Source: JAJXWB01 sp047971685
Lineage (GTDB): Bacteria > Pseudomonadota > Alphaproteobacteria > Rhizobiales > Beijerinckiaceae
Reading direction: 5' to 3'
DNA: 39,416 nucleotides
Assembly: GCA_047971685.1 (NCBI GenBank)
Contig: JBKDZW010000144.1
Coordinates: 1-39,416 of the forward strand
The translations under genes were made by a program, and so were the position numbers. The notes beneath the pieces are model-generated. The model made no database searches, was not told the origin of the DNA, and saw nothing but the letters and a program-made list of their open reading frames with translations. Below are positions 31,826 through 39,402 of the stretch, piece by piece (position 1 is the first letter of the stretch; every line of letters starts with the position of its first letter).

Positions 31826-32245
31826 TCAGGCGGAATAAGAGCCGCCGCCCGCCAGCAGGCCCGCGCCAAGCGCCACCTTGGCCAGCACATAGGCGGCGTC
31901 GCCGTAAAACAGCGCGAGAAAGACCGGCCTTGTCCAATAGCGCTTGCGGCGGAACACTACGTCGAACAGAACGGTGTCGACCGCGACCGCCAGAAGGCAG
32001 ACGCCCAAAAGAATGACGGCGGGGACAATTCCGAAATAATATCCGGCGAGCGCGACCAATATGTACATGCCCAGACCGCCAACGCCTGCGGGCACGCTGA
32101 CAAAAGCCCAGTAGCGCGGCGGCGGCTTGCGCGACAGGTTTTCGACCTGATGGCACCAGGCAGTCAGCTCCTCGACGCAGAGCGCATAGAGAAAAAAGGC
32201 CGGGATCAACGGCAAAGGCGGCATCCACTGCGCCAGTTCGCTCAT
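31826..32245 (-). CDS. Small four-helix membrane protein of unknown function
   Basis: This 139-residue protein has hydrophobic segments at about 10-28, 46-68, 69-92 and 104-135, separated by short charged loops (ENLSRKPPPRYW, FRRKRYWTRP). I do not recognise the family. ATG 32245 (MSELAQW) is chosen over the longer frame to 32275. It stands alone between the polysaccharide locus and the MaoC-type hydratase gene. Possible roles range from a small transporter to a membrane-anchored accessory protein; none can be supported. Confidence 0.65.
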   Translation of the reverse strand: MSELAQWMPPLPLIPAFFLYALCVEELTAWCHQVENLSRKPPPRYWAFVSVPAGVGGLGMYILVALAGYYFGIVPAVILLGVCLLAVAVDTVLFDVVFRRKRYWTRPVFLALFYGDAAYVLAKVALGAGLLAGGGSYSA

Positions 32246-32415
32246 GCCGGCTCGTCCCCTTGCGGCCTGGCGCACACGGCCTGACCCTTCCTTTCAAGAT
32301 CATGAATATCAGGACTTCTTTAACGAATTCTGCATGGCCGGCGCCCGCCGCCGCGATTGCCGAGGCGGCATGGGGAAGCGTAAGTTTGCGTCCGTATTTC
32401 TGGAAGGCGGGGTTT

Positions 32416-33279
32416 ATGACGGCAAAAGCCATCGATATCGACAAGCTCGCGGCATGGAAGGGCCGCTCGGAAACACTCGAGGACATTATCACGCCCTTTC
32501 CGGTCGCAGCGCTTTCGGCCACGTTCGACCGCGACGACCCCAAGCCCGCAAACGGCGACATTCTGCCCGCACTCTGGCATTGGCTCTATTTCCTGCCCGT
32601 GCATCGGCAATCCGAAATCGGTCCCGACGGGCATGCCCGGCGCGGCGGTTTTCTGCCGCCGGTCGAACTGCCGCGCCGCATGTGGGCGGGCAGCCGTTTC
32701 GATTTTCGCAAGCCCCTGCGCGTCGGCGACACGATCAAGCGCACGTCCACCATTGCCGATGTCACAGCCAAGGAAGGCGCGACGGGGCGGCTCGTCTTCG
32801 TACTCGTGCGTCACGAGATCGCATCGTCTTCCGGCGGCTCGTTCAGCGAGGAGCACGATATCGTCTACCGCGACATGCCGACCCCCGGCGCGCCCGCGCC
32901 CAAGGCCAAACCTGCGCCCGAAGGCGCTGCATGGTCGCGTGAAATCCATCCCGACGCTGTCCTGCTGTTCCGCTATTCCGCGCTTACCTTCAACGGCCAT
33001 CGCATTCATTACGACCGCCGCTATGTCACCGAGGTCGAGGGCTACCCCGGCCTTATCGTGCACGGGCCGATGATTGCGACGCTGCTGGTCGATCTCGCGC
33101 GCCGTAACGATTCCCGCGCGCTGCGCTCCTTCAGGTTTCGCGCGGTCAGCCCCTTGTTCGACATCGCGCCTTTCACGGTTTGCGGCGCGCCGTCCGCCGA
33201 CGGCGCCTCGGCGCGGCTGTGGGCGCGCAATGCCGAAGGCGGGCTCGCCATGGAGGCGGACGCCGTCTTCGTCGATTGA
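32416..33279 (+). CDS. MaoC-like/FAS1-type acyl dehydratase, similar to mesaconyl-C4-CoA hydratase
   Basis: A 287-residue double hot-dog hydratase. The N-terminal half has PALWHWLYFLPVHRQSEIGPDGHARRGGFLPPVELPRRMWAG-type segments typical of the HTD2/mesaconyl-C4-CoA hydratase group. The C-terminal half has the hydratase motif FRYSALTFNGHRIHYDRRY (His195, His198, Asp200) and GYPGLIVHGPMIATLL. Members hydrate C4/C5-dicarboxylic or 3-hydroxyacyl CoA thioesters. ATG 32416 has GGAAGG upstream; in-frame ATG 32302 would add 38 residues of no clear domain. It pairs with the thioesterase-like gene 29 bp downstream, so it probably serves in a short acyl-CoA pathway, perhaps itaconate/mesaconate use. Confidence 0.85.
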   Translation: MTAKAIDIDKLAAWKGRSETLEDIITPFPVAALSATFDRDDPKPANGDILPALWHWLYFLPVHRQSEIGPDGHARRGGFLPPVELPRRMWAGSRFDFRKPLRVGDTIKRTSTIADVTAKEGATGRLVFVLVRHEIASSSGGSFSEEHDIVYRDMPTPGAPAPKAKPAPEGAAWSREIHPDAVLLFRYSALTFNGHRIHYDRRYVTEVEGYPGLIVHGPMIATLLVDLARRNDSRALRSFRFRAVSPLFDIAPFTVCGAPSADGASARLWARNAEGGLAMEADAVFVD

Positions 33280-33308
33280 TCGACCAGAACTCCGGAGTTC
33301 TTCAAGAT

Positions 33309-34121
33309 ATGACCGAATTACATCCACTCGACGGAGCCGTTCGGCTCGAGCGCGACGGCGCCGTTCTGCGCGGCGCCACGAGCCCCGCCTACGCCAATAT
33401 GGCCGGCCCCTTTGGCGGGGCGACCGCCGCCGTTCTGCTCAACGCCGTGATGATCGACGAGCGCCGGCTCGCCGATCCCATCGCGCTGACCGTCAATTTC
33501 TGCGGCGCCATCGCCGATGGCGGCTTCGAGATCGAGGCGCGGCTGATAAGAGGCGGCAAGAATACGCAGCACTGGTCCGTCGAACTCTCGCAGAACGGCG
33601 TCATCGTCGCCACGGCGAGCGTGGTGTGCGGCCAGCGCCGCCCCACCTGGACGCATCTGCCTACGCCAGCGCCGAAGGCCCCGCCCTTCGCCGCAGTCGC
33701 GCCACCCGATATCCTGCGTCCCATCGCGTGGCTGCAACGCTACGACATGCGCTTCATAGAGGGCGACCTCGGCAAATTTCCGCGCAACGATGGCGCGCTG
33801 CGGCCGGGACGCTCGCTCCTCTGGGTGCAGGATGCGCCGGCCCGCCCGCTCGATTTTCTGTCGCTGGCGGCGTTGTCGGACACGTTTCTGGTGCGCATCA
33901 TGCTCGTGCGCGGCACCATGCAGCCTATGGCGACGGTTTCCATGACTACATATTTCCATGTCGGCGGCGAAGAGCTTGCCCGCATTGGCGCAGCGCCCGT
34001 GCTGGGCGATTCCAACTGCGATGTCTTCCACGATTGCTTTGCCGACCAGACCTGCTCCCTATGGAGCGAGGACGGAAGATTGCTCGCCAATGGCGTGCAG
34101 ATCACCTGGTACAAGGAATAG
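33309..34121 (+). CDS. Thioesterase-like (TesB/4HBT-type) acyl-CoA protein
   Basis: This 270-residue protein has the double hot-dog pattern of TesB-like thioesterases: NMAGPFGGATAAVLLNAVMID near residue 30, then ALTVNFCGAIADGGFEIEARLIRGGKNTQHWSVEL, and a second half with LDFLSLAALSDTFLVRIMLVRG and DQTCSLWSEDGRLLANGVQI. Members hydrolyse acyl-CoA to free acid and CoA. It follows the hydratase gene closely in the same direction. The precise substrate is unknown. Confidence 0.8.
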   Translation: MTELHPLDGAVRLERDGAVLRGATSPAYANMAGPFGGATAAVLLNAVMIDERRLADPIALTVNFCGAIADGGFEIEARLIRGGKNTQHWSVELSQNGVIVATASVVCGQRRPTWTHLPTPAPKAPPFAAVAPPDILRPIAWLQRYDMRFIEGDLGKFPRNDGALRPGRSLLWVQDAPARPLDFLSLAALSDTFLVRIMLVRGTMQPMATVSMTTYFHVGGEELARIGAAPVLGDSNCDVFHDCFADQTCSLWSEDGRLLANGVQITWYKE

Positions 34122-34179
34122 TCTCAGACTGCGTTCGTCAAAGCTCGATTTCGAGACCATCACGCAGGCGGGCCAAAGC

Positions 34180-34209
34180 TGCGGTTTCGATGGTTGCGGT
34201 TTCGATGTT
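34180..34209. repeat. 15-bp near-perfect tandem duplication
   Basis: TGCGGTTTCGATGGT (34180-34194) is followed directly by TGCGGTTTCGATGTT (34195-34209), differing at one base. It lies in the gap between convergent genes, just before the terminator hairpin. Confidence 0.6.
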
Positions 34210-34218
34210 CGCATCCCT

Positions 34219-34250
34219 CGGAAAATCGCGAACAATTTCGCGATTTTCCG
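34219..34250. terminator. Bidirectional hairpin terminator between convergent genes
   Basis: A perfect 12-bp stem, CGGAAAATCGCG (34219-34230) and CGCGATTTTCCG (34239-34250), closes an 8-nt loop (AACAATTT). The A-tract in one arm and T-tract in the other suit termination in both directions. It sits between the stops of the thioesterase-like gene (+) and the DHDPS-family gene (-). Confidence 0.75.
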
Positions 34251-34258
34251 GCGCAATC

Positions 34259-35185
34259 TCACAGTTTCGCGCGAGAATCGATGCGGGCCAGGCGCTCCAG
34301 CAGATAATCGACTTCCGCACGCGCGACAGCGCTCAATTCCGCGCCTGGCTTCCTCTGCGCGTCGTGCGTCAATATTCCGCGCTTCATCAGTACGTATTTG
34401 CGTACCGCAAGGCCTGCGCCCATCTGCTGCTCGTAGCGCAGCAGGGGCAGATGCGCGTCGAACAGGTCGTGCGCGCGGCCGCGTTGCCCCGCCTTCGACC
34501 AGGCGACGACATCGATGAGCATTTCGGGAAATGCGTAGCCGGTATTGGAGCCATCGGCGCCGCGCTCCATCTCGAAATCGAGGAACAGGCCGCCGTTGGC
34601 GACGAGGATCGGCAGCGGTCTGAGCGCGCCTTCGGCCTGCCATTTGCGCAGGGTCGAAATTTTTTCGAGACCAGGCCAGTCCTCCGCCTTCAGCATTGCG
34701 CAATTGGCGTTCTCGGTCGCAATGCGACGGATGATCCCCGGCGTCATGACGACATTTGTCATCAAGGGATAATCCTGCACCACGAAGGGTACGTCCCCGC
34801 CGACGGCTTCGGCGGCCTGCGCAAAATAGGTCGCGATCTGGTCGTCGGAGCGCAAGCCGTGCGGCGGCGCGATCATGACGCCGGAAGCGCCCGCATCCAT
34901 GGCTTCGCGGGCAAGCGCGCGCATGGCGGCAAAGCCCGGCGCAGACACGCCGACGATGACAGGCTTGTCGCCCATGATCTCGACCGCGCGCTCGACAATA
35001 TCGAGCGATTCCTGCGCCTCGAGTTTTGACGCCTCGCCGAGAATGCCGAGCACGGTGACGCCATCGGCGCCGATCTGCCCGTAGAAATCGAACAGACGCT
35101 CGACGCTTGGCCAGTCTATCGCGCCATCGGGCGCAAAAGGCGTGGGCGCAATGGGGAAGACGCCGGCGGCGTTTTCAAGTTTCAT
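34259..35185 (-). CDS. Dihydrodipicolinate synthase (DapA)/N-acetylneuraminate lyase family protein
   Basis: A 308-residue TIM-barrel class I aldolase. The Schiff-base lysine is Lys166 (CAMLKAED) and the conserved tyrosine is Tyr139 (VVQDYPLMT); the GE(A/G) element is ILGEASKLEAQE. It starts in an ATGA overlap with the RraA-family gene, so the two are coupled. Members cleave or form 2-keto-acids (2-keto-3-deoxy-sugar acids, 4-hydroxy-2-oxoglutarate and others). Coupling to an RraA-type aldolase points to a catabolic pathway for a sugar acid or aromatic-derived keto acid rather than lysine synthesis. Confidence 0.88.
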   Translation of the reverse strand: MKLENAAGVFPIAPTPFAPDGAIDWPSVERLFDFYGQIGADGVTVLGILGEASKLEAQESLDIVERAVEIMGDKPVIVGVSAPGFAAMRALAREAMDAGASGVMIAPPHGLRSDDQIATYFAQAAEAVGGDVPFVVQDYPLMTNVVMTPGIIRRIATENANCAMLKAEDWPGLEKISTLRKWQAEGALRPLPILVANGGLFLDFEMERGADGSNTGYAFPEMLIDVVAWSKAGQRGRAHDLFDAHLPLLRYEQQMGAGLAVRKYVLMKRGILTHDAQRKPGAELSAVARAEVDYLLERLARIDSRAKL

Positions 35186-35883
35186 TTCTTCTTCCAGGCT
35201 TCGTAACGGGCCTTGGTCGCCTCGTTCATGGGATAGAGGCCCGGCAGTTTCTCGCCGCGCCCCACTTCCTCCATGATCCAGCCCTCCATGCGCTCCTGCT
35301 CGGGCGCGTGCTCCAGAACATGGCCAAGCAGAGCTTGCGGGATCAGAACGCAGCCATCGTCGTCGGCCACGATCACATCGTCGGGGAAGACAGCGACGCC
35401 GCCACAGCCGATGGGCTCGGCCCAATTGACGAAAGTGAGGCCAGTCACCGAGGACGGCGCAGCCACGCCCGCGCACCAGATCGGCAGATTGGTCGAGAGC
35501 ACGCCCGCCAGATCGCGCACGACGCCATCGGTCACCATGGCCGCCACATTCTTCCTGGCCATGCGGGCGCATAAAATATCGCCGAAAACGCCGGCGTCCG
35601 TCACGCCCATGGCGTCGATGACGGCGATGACGCCCTCGGGCATGGCCTCGATGGCCGCGCGCGTGGAAATCGGATTGCCCCAGGATTCCGGCGTCGCCAG
35701 ATCCTCGCGGGCCGGCACGAAGCGCAGGGTGAAGGCCGGGCCGACAAGGCGCGGCTGTCCGGCGCGGATGGGCATTGCGCCGCGAATCCATACGTTCCGC
35801 AAGCCCTTTTTCAACAAAACCGTGGTGATCGTGGCGGTCGAGACGGTCTTGAGCGTCGCTATGGTCTGGGCGTCGAGCGGCAT
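35182..35883 (-). CDS. RraA/HMG-aldolase family protein
   Basis: This 233-residue protein has the family blocks STATITTVLLKKGLRN, GPAFTLRFVPAREDL, IDAMGVTDAGVFGDILCARMARKNVAAMVTDGVVRDLAGV with the conserved Arg-Asp pair, and VFPDDVIVADDDGCVLIP. Known members are 4-hydroxy-4-methyl-2-oxoglutarate/oxaloacetate aldolases; others are the RNase E inhibitor RraA or decarboxylases. ATG 35883 is preceded by AGGGAGAAG at good spacing. It is the first gene of a two-gene operon with the DHDPS-family aldolase. Confidence 0.88.
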   Translation of the reverse strand: MPLDAQTIATLKTVSTATITTVLLKKGLRNVWIRGAMPIRAGQPRLVGPAFTLRFVPAREDLATPESWGNPISTRAAIEAMPEGVIAVIDAMGVTDAGVFGDILCARMARKNVAAMVTDGVVRDLAGVLSTNLPIWCAGVAAPSSVTGLTFVNWAEPIGCGGVAVFPDDVIVADDDGCVLIPQALLGHVLEHAPEQERMEGWIMEEVGRGEKLPGLYPMNEATKARYEAWKKK

Positions 35884-36009
35884 TGACTTCTCCCTGAGCG
35901 CCCTTGTTGGTCGCGCCTTGCCCAACGGCGTACCATGCCGGCGCGGTCGACAAAACCGCCCCGCAAGCGTTGCACGCAAGCCATGCATGACAGAAATGCA
36001 AGGCCATAT

Positions 36010-36033
36010 TGCACTGCGAAGGGTTGCAGTGCA
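36010..36033. promoter_or_regulatory. Operator-like inverted repeat in the rraA-like/DUF6481 divergent region
   Basis: Perfect 8-bp arms TGCACTGC (36010-36017) and GCAGTGCA (36026-36033) flank an 8-nt spacer. It lies about 127 bp upstream of the RraA-family start and 74 bp upstream of the DUF6481 start. More TGCA-containing half-like sites lie beside it (35976-36000). This would suit a GntR-, LacI- or LysR-type regulator of the aldolase operon. No regulator gene is adjacent in the window. Confidence 0.4.
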
Positions 36034-36106
36034 GCGCGCGCTCTGGCATTGAACCCCTGCGCGCAACGCGCATCGCCCCCATCTTTTCACCTGTTCAGCA
36101 AGGCAC

Positions 36107-36550
36107 ATGCGCTCTTTCAACGGCTCTCGTTTTCAGGATCGTCAGACCGCCGCCGCCGAAGCCCGCAAGGCTCTCGTAGAAAAATTCCAGAACCGCCCCG
36201 GTCCGGACGACCCGGACGTGCAGGCGCGCGCCGCCGAACGCCAGGCGATCGTCGAGGCGCGCAAGGTGCGCGAAGCCGAACGCGCCGAGCGACGCGCCAA
36301 GGAAGAAGCGATCCGCGCCGCCGAGCGCGCCCGCGAAGAAGCCGCCAGGCTCGCCCGCGAGGCCGAGGAAGCCCGCAAAGCCGAGGAAGAGCGCCTGCGT
36401 CTGGAGGCCGAAGAGGCCAAAAAACGCGAGGAAGACGAGCAGCTCAAGGCTATGCTCGAGGCCGAAAAGAAGGCCGAACGCGACGCGCGCTACGCCGCCC
36501 GCAAGGCCCGCAAGGCCGAACGCCGGCAGATGCTCGAACGCATGTGGTGA
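36107..36550 (+). CDS. DUF6481 family coiled-coil protein
   Basis: A 147-residue, very highly charged protein. After a short N-terminus (MRSFNGSRFQDRQTAAAEA) it is almost one continuous Ala/Glu/Lys/Arg helix (about residues 45-140), predicted as a coiled coil. The N-terminal part with ARKALVEKFQNRPGPDDP matches DUF6481, a small family found in alphaproteobacteria. Function is unknown. The start ATG 36107 and the absence of any alternative upstream support this boundary. Confidence 0.82.
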   Translation: MRSFNGSRFQDRQTAAAEARKALVEKFQNRPGPDDPDVQARAAERQAIVEARKVREAERAERRAKEEAIRAAERAREEAARLAREAEEARKAEEERLRLEAEEAKKREEDEQLKAMLEAEKKAERDARYAARKARKAERRQMLERMW

Positions 36551-37224
36551 GCCTGCGGGCGTATTTTCGCGCCCGCGCCAGAACCGCCTCTCCGGCGGCT
36601 TGTCCACGCGCAATTTATACGGCCTGCGCCGCATTCCTCGATTAAGTCCCGCAGTTCGGCCTGCTCCGGAATTTACGCGCCGCCCCCTAAACGGCGCGCT
36701 ATTTTCGACCGCATTCAGCCATTCTTGCGCGGCTATGGAATTCTCACCTTCTTCCCGAATGCGCGCCGGCGATTTTTGCGGGCGCGACGTTTGCGTGCGG
36801 GTTCGTGTCGCACATGAGGGTCTTCGCCGACATTTGTGGACGACTCGATTTCCAGGCGATGGAATCAAGGCGCGGGCGCGCTGGCGGACGCGACAGCGCG
36901 CCAGGCGCGCGGACGATTTCGTATGGTTCCGGCCCAACCATGAAAGCTCCTCCTTTCAATGGCCCCATGGGAACGCACGAGGCTTACCGGACAGGTTAAG
37001 ATCGCCGGTTGGCGCAAGGCTTTCGCGGCGCGGGGTGAACGGACCGCCGCGCCGGAAACTACAATTGGAGCGATCTGCAACCGGCCTGCATGCGAAATCT
37101 TGCCGGACAGGAATTCCTGGCCGTGAAATCTTGCATCCACGCCGTATCAGCTTGATCCTGCGCAACGCGGCCAAGCTTTGGCGCGCTTATGTGTCGGGGC
37201 ATGAATCGATCGAGGAGATCTGCC
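36551..37224. other. 674-bp stretch without a convincing gene
   Basis: Short open frames occur here on both strands but none has a recognisable motif, a good ribosome site or neighbour-like composition. The visible structure is a 12-bp palindrome CAGGAATTCCTG (37108-37119) flanked by two copies of GAAATCTTGC (37094-37103 and 37125-37134). It lies about 100 bp upstream of the stress-protein gene, where it could be a control site. A small RNA gene cannot be excluded. Confidence 0.5.
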
Positions 37225-38046
37225 GTGAAGGACATTATGATCGTCATGGAACGCGCTGCCGATGCGGATGCGCTGGCTGCGTTCGCGCATAGTCTGGCCG
37301 ACGGGTTTGATGCCCATGCGACGGTTGTCGGCGTCATCCAGCAATTGCCGCCGGCGCCGGCCTTCATGGGCGAATTTCCCTATGAGCTCGTGCAAAACGC
37401 GCTGGATGCGAGCAATCGCGAGATTTCCGAGGGCTATGCGCGTTTTGAAAAGGCGGCGACGCGGCCGAACGCCTGCGAACTCGCCCGGATCGAGCCCGTG
37501 CCCGGCGGCGCGCCCGATATGGTCGCGCGTCTGGCGCGCAATTTCGACCTGGCCATCGGCGTGCAGCCGAACGGCGACGACCAGAGCGCGAGCAGCGCGC
37601 TGCTCGAAGGCGTTCTGTTCAATTCCGGGCGTCCGCTGCTGATCCTGCCCTATATCCATCGCGGGCCGGCCAGGTTCGGCCGCGTGATCGTGGCCTGGGA
37701 CGGCGGCGCCGCGGCGGCGCGCGCGGTCGCAAGCGCCATGCCTATCCTCAAGCGCGCCGGCAGCGTCGAAATCGTCACCATGATCGACGGCAAGCGCGCA
37801 AGAAGCGACCTGCCGGGCTTCGATATTACGCGCAATCTCGCGCGCCACGGCGTCAACGCGCAATTGAAGACGCTGCCGCGCGGCGAGGATGTCGGCGCGC
37901 TGATCCTGTCCTATGCGGCCGACAATACCGCCGATCTGCTCATCATGGGCGGATACGGCCATTCCCGCCTGCGCGAATTCGTGCTCGGCGGCGCGACGCG
38001 CACGATTCTGGGTTCGATGACGCTGCCGGTCTGGATGGCGCACTGA
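37225..38046 (+). CDS. Universal stress protein family protein
   Basis: This 273-residue protein spans two UspA-like halves. The N-terminal half (KDIMIVMERAADADALAAFAHSLADGFDAHATVVGV) is diverged; the C-terminal half is typical: RVIVAWDGGAAAARAVASAMP, then DLLIMGGYGHSRLREFVLGGATRTILGSMTLPVWMAH with the G-x2-G-x9-G(S/T)-type nucleotide-binding motif near the end. The start GTG 37225 is backed by GGAG 7 nt upstream; in-frame ATG 37201 is possible but has no such site. Role: a cytoplasmic stress-response protein that may bind ATP. It appears monocistronic and is followed by a strong hairpin. Confidence 0.88.
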   Translation: MKDIMIVMERAADADALAAFAHSLADGFDAHATVVGVIQQLPPAPAFMGEFPYELVQNALDASNREISEGYARFEKAATRPNACELARIEPVPGGAPDMVARLARNFDLAIGVQPNGDDQSASSALLEGVLFNSGRPLLILPYIHRGPARFGRVIVAWDGGAAAARAVASAMPILKRAGSVEIVTMIDGKRARSDLPGFDITRNLARHGVNAQLKTLPRGEDVGALILSYAADNTADLLIMGGYGHSRLREFVLGGATRTILGSMTLPVWMAH

Positions 38047-38063
38047 GCCCGTTCAATACGCAA

Positions 38064-38098
38064 CGCCCGCCGGAACCGCCATGGGGTTCCGGCGGGCG
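38064..38098. terminator. Strong hairpin terminator between stress protein and NUDIX genes
   Basis: A perfect 14-bp GC-rich stem, CGCCCGCCGGAACC (38064-38077) with GGTTCCGGCGGGCG (38085-38098), has a 7-nt loop. It lies 18 bp after the stress-protein stop and 37 bp from the convergent NUDIX stop, so it may serve both. The T-tract is weak, as is common in high-GC genomes. Confidence 0.8.
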
Positions 38099-38134
38099 AT
38101 CCGGTTTAACCGGGATCGCGCGAAAACCTGCGCG

Positions 38135-38926
38135 TCAGGAGTCGAAGACTTCGCCGCCGTAACCGGAGTCGGGCGGGATTCGCAGTTTCGCGCCCTTGTC
38201 GTCGCGTTTCAGGACTTCGGGCTGCACGGTGACGATTTTCCGTACGCGCGCAGCTTCGATCGCCGCCGCCGTATCGTTCTGCCGTCCGAGCATTTCGACA
38301 TTGAGCCTTGTCGCGAAAATGATCGTGTATTTGCCGGTCTTGGCCTCTTCCAGCGCGCGCGCGGGATTGATCCAGACGGAATCCACGGATTCCGAACCGT
38401 CGTGCAAAGCCTGCTGATCTGCGGGCGCGGCGGCGATGAAGAAATGCGTGTCGAAGCGCTTGGGCAACGCCGTCGGCGTGATCCAGTGCGCAAACGGCGT
38501 CAGATGGTCGAGCGCGAGTTCGAGATCCTCGGCCGTAATCAGTTCCAGAAACGTGCGGCCGGCGGCCTTCCTGGCGATTTCGGCGACGCGCGCGCCGGCG
38601 ACCAGCGCTTTTTCTCCGCGCGGACGCGCCAAAAGCACGCCGCATTCCTCGAAAGTTTCGCGCACGGCTGCGATGCGGAAGGCGCGCGCCTTTTCGTCAA
38701 TGCCATGATCGCCGCCGCAACGCACGAGATCGGCGGCGATGGCGTAATCCTCCTTGTCGATGCTGCCGCCGGGGAAAACGAGCGCGCCGGAGGCAAAGTC
38801 GATCTGGTGATGACGCACGACCATGAAGACCTGCATGCCCTCGGGGCGGTCGCGCACCAGCAATACGGTCGCAGCCGGCCGTGTCGGGGCGACTTCCTTG
38901 CCTTGCGTCGGTTCCATTGCCAGCAT
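38135..38926 (-). CDS. NUDIX hydrolase (NUDT19/CoA-pyrophosphatase-like)
   Basis: A 263-residue hydrolase of nucleoside-diphosphate-linked substrates. The NUDIX box is split: the glycines lie in ALVFPGGSIDKED (Gly53-54) and the catalytic helix AAVRETFEECGVLL (Arg89, Glu90, Glu93, Glu94, Gly96) comes about 35 residues later. An insertion of this kind is seen in the NUDT19/RP2p group. ATG 38926 has AAGGAG 7 nt upstream. The likely substrate is CoA, acyl-CoA or a nucleotide sugar; none is proven. Confidence 0.88.
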   Translation of the reverse strand: MLAMEPTQGKEVAPTRPAATVLLVRDRPEGMQVFMVVRHHQIDFASGALVFPGGSIDKEDYAIAADLVRCGGDHGIDEKARAFRIAAVRETFEECGVLLARPRGEKALVAGARVAEIARKAAGRTFLELITAEDLELALDHLTPFAHWITPTALPKRFDTHFFIAAAPADQQALHDGSESVDSVWINPARALEEAKTGKYTIIFATRLNVEMLGRQNDTAAAIEAARVRKIVTVQPEVLKRDDKGAKLRIPPDSGYGGEVFDS

Positions 38927-38978
38927 GTCGAAACTCCTTGCGCCTTCCGGCTGTTTTGCGCCTGCTGTCAGGCGGTTT

Positions 38979-39137
38979 TCATAATCGGATCACAGACGTT
39001 CCAATGTCCTGGATTTCCGTCTTCAAGACATCGCGCTCCAAAACATCGCCGGCATTCCTCGCGGCGGCGGGATCGATCTGCGTGCAGCCGGCGATGTCGG
39101 GATCGAGACGCGCATGAGCCCGCCTGCACGTCTCCAT
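38979..39137 (-). CDS. Possible 52-residue ORF abutting the mosaic repeat
   Basis: An open frame of 52 residues (METCRRAHARLDPDI..., ending IQDIGTSVIRL) begins at an ATG directly beside the repeat boundary and ends 52 bp before the NUDIX start. The amino-acid mix is protein-like, but there is no recognisable family and no clear ribosome site, because the upstream sequence belongs to the repeat. It could be the 3' remnant of a gene cut by repeat insertion, a small leader peptide gene, or chance. Confidence 0.25.
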   Translation of the reverse strand: METCRRAHARLDPDIAGCTQIDPAAARNAGDVLERDVLKTEIQDIGTSVIRL

Positions 39138-39240
39138 TAGAGCGGTTCCGCTTTTCATTGAATCATTGCAACGCTCTAACTATTTGATTTCCGCAATTCC
39201 GGACGCAAAACCGGTATCCACTTTTGCTGGAATTGCTCTA
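39138..39240. repeat. Intergenic mosaic repeat (RIME-like) of the rhizobial group
   Basis: A 103-bp element runs from TAGAGCGGTTCCGC to GGAATTGCTCTA, with short inverted ends (TAGAGC / GCTCTA) and an internal GCTCTAAC. The inner part contains GGTATCCACTTTTGC and AAAGCGGAACCGCTCTA-type modules (minus strand). I recognise these as modules repeated in intergenic regions of many Hyphomicrobiales genomes. It can fold into a partly paired stem. Its left edge abuts a short ORF, and its right edge supplies the stop codon of the small lipoprotein gene. Confidence 0.7.
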
Positions 39241-39402
39241 GCGTTCCTCCCGGAAATTACATTTCATGTCGCCGCTGCCCGTATTGCCGCTGCACGCATC
39301 GATGCCGGGGAAATTGATTTTCACCGGATCGCCGCAGCGGTCGCAACCGCCGGCCAGAAGGCCGAGCCCGAGGGCTGAAACCACAAACATCAACGCACGC
39401 AC
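39238..39402 (-). CDS. Small cysteine-containing lipoprotein (54 residues)
   Basis: The short frame starts at GTG 39402 with AGGAG 6 nt upstream (GAGGAGAGGCGT before the start). It encodes an MRALMFVVSALGLGLLAGGC signal with a clear lipobox (LAGGC, Cys20), then a 34-residue mature part with three more cysteines (23, 37, 48) in DRCGDPVKINFPG..., DACSGN and MKCNF. The TAG stop is the first three bases, on this strand, of the mosaic repeat, so the original C-terminus may have been trimmed by repeat insertion. Function is unknown; the cysteines suggest a disulfide-bonded periplasmic peptide. An in-frame ATG at 39390 is an alternative start. Confidence 0.65.
   Translation of the reverse strand: MRALMFVVSALGLGLLAGGCDRCGDPVKINFPGIDACSGNTGSGDMKCNFREER

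Noticed and set aside
34259..36082. Single 607-residue minus frame joining the RraA region to the DHDPS-family gene
   Set aside because: The upstream part is a shadow of the RraA-family gene in another frame; the aldolase begins at 35185.
36600..37292. 230-residue plus-strand frame across the gene-free stretch
   Set aside because: Composition is arginine-rich shadow-like, without motif or ribosome site, and it runs into the start of the stress-protein gene in a different frame.
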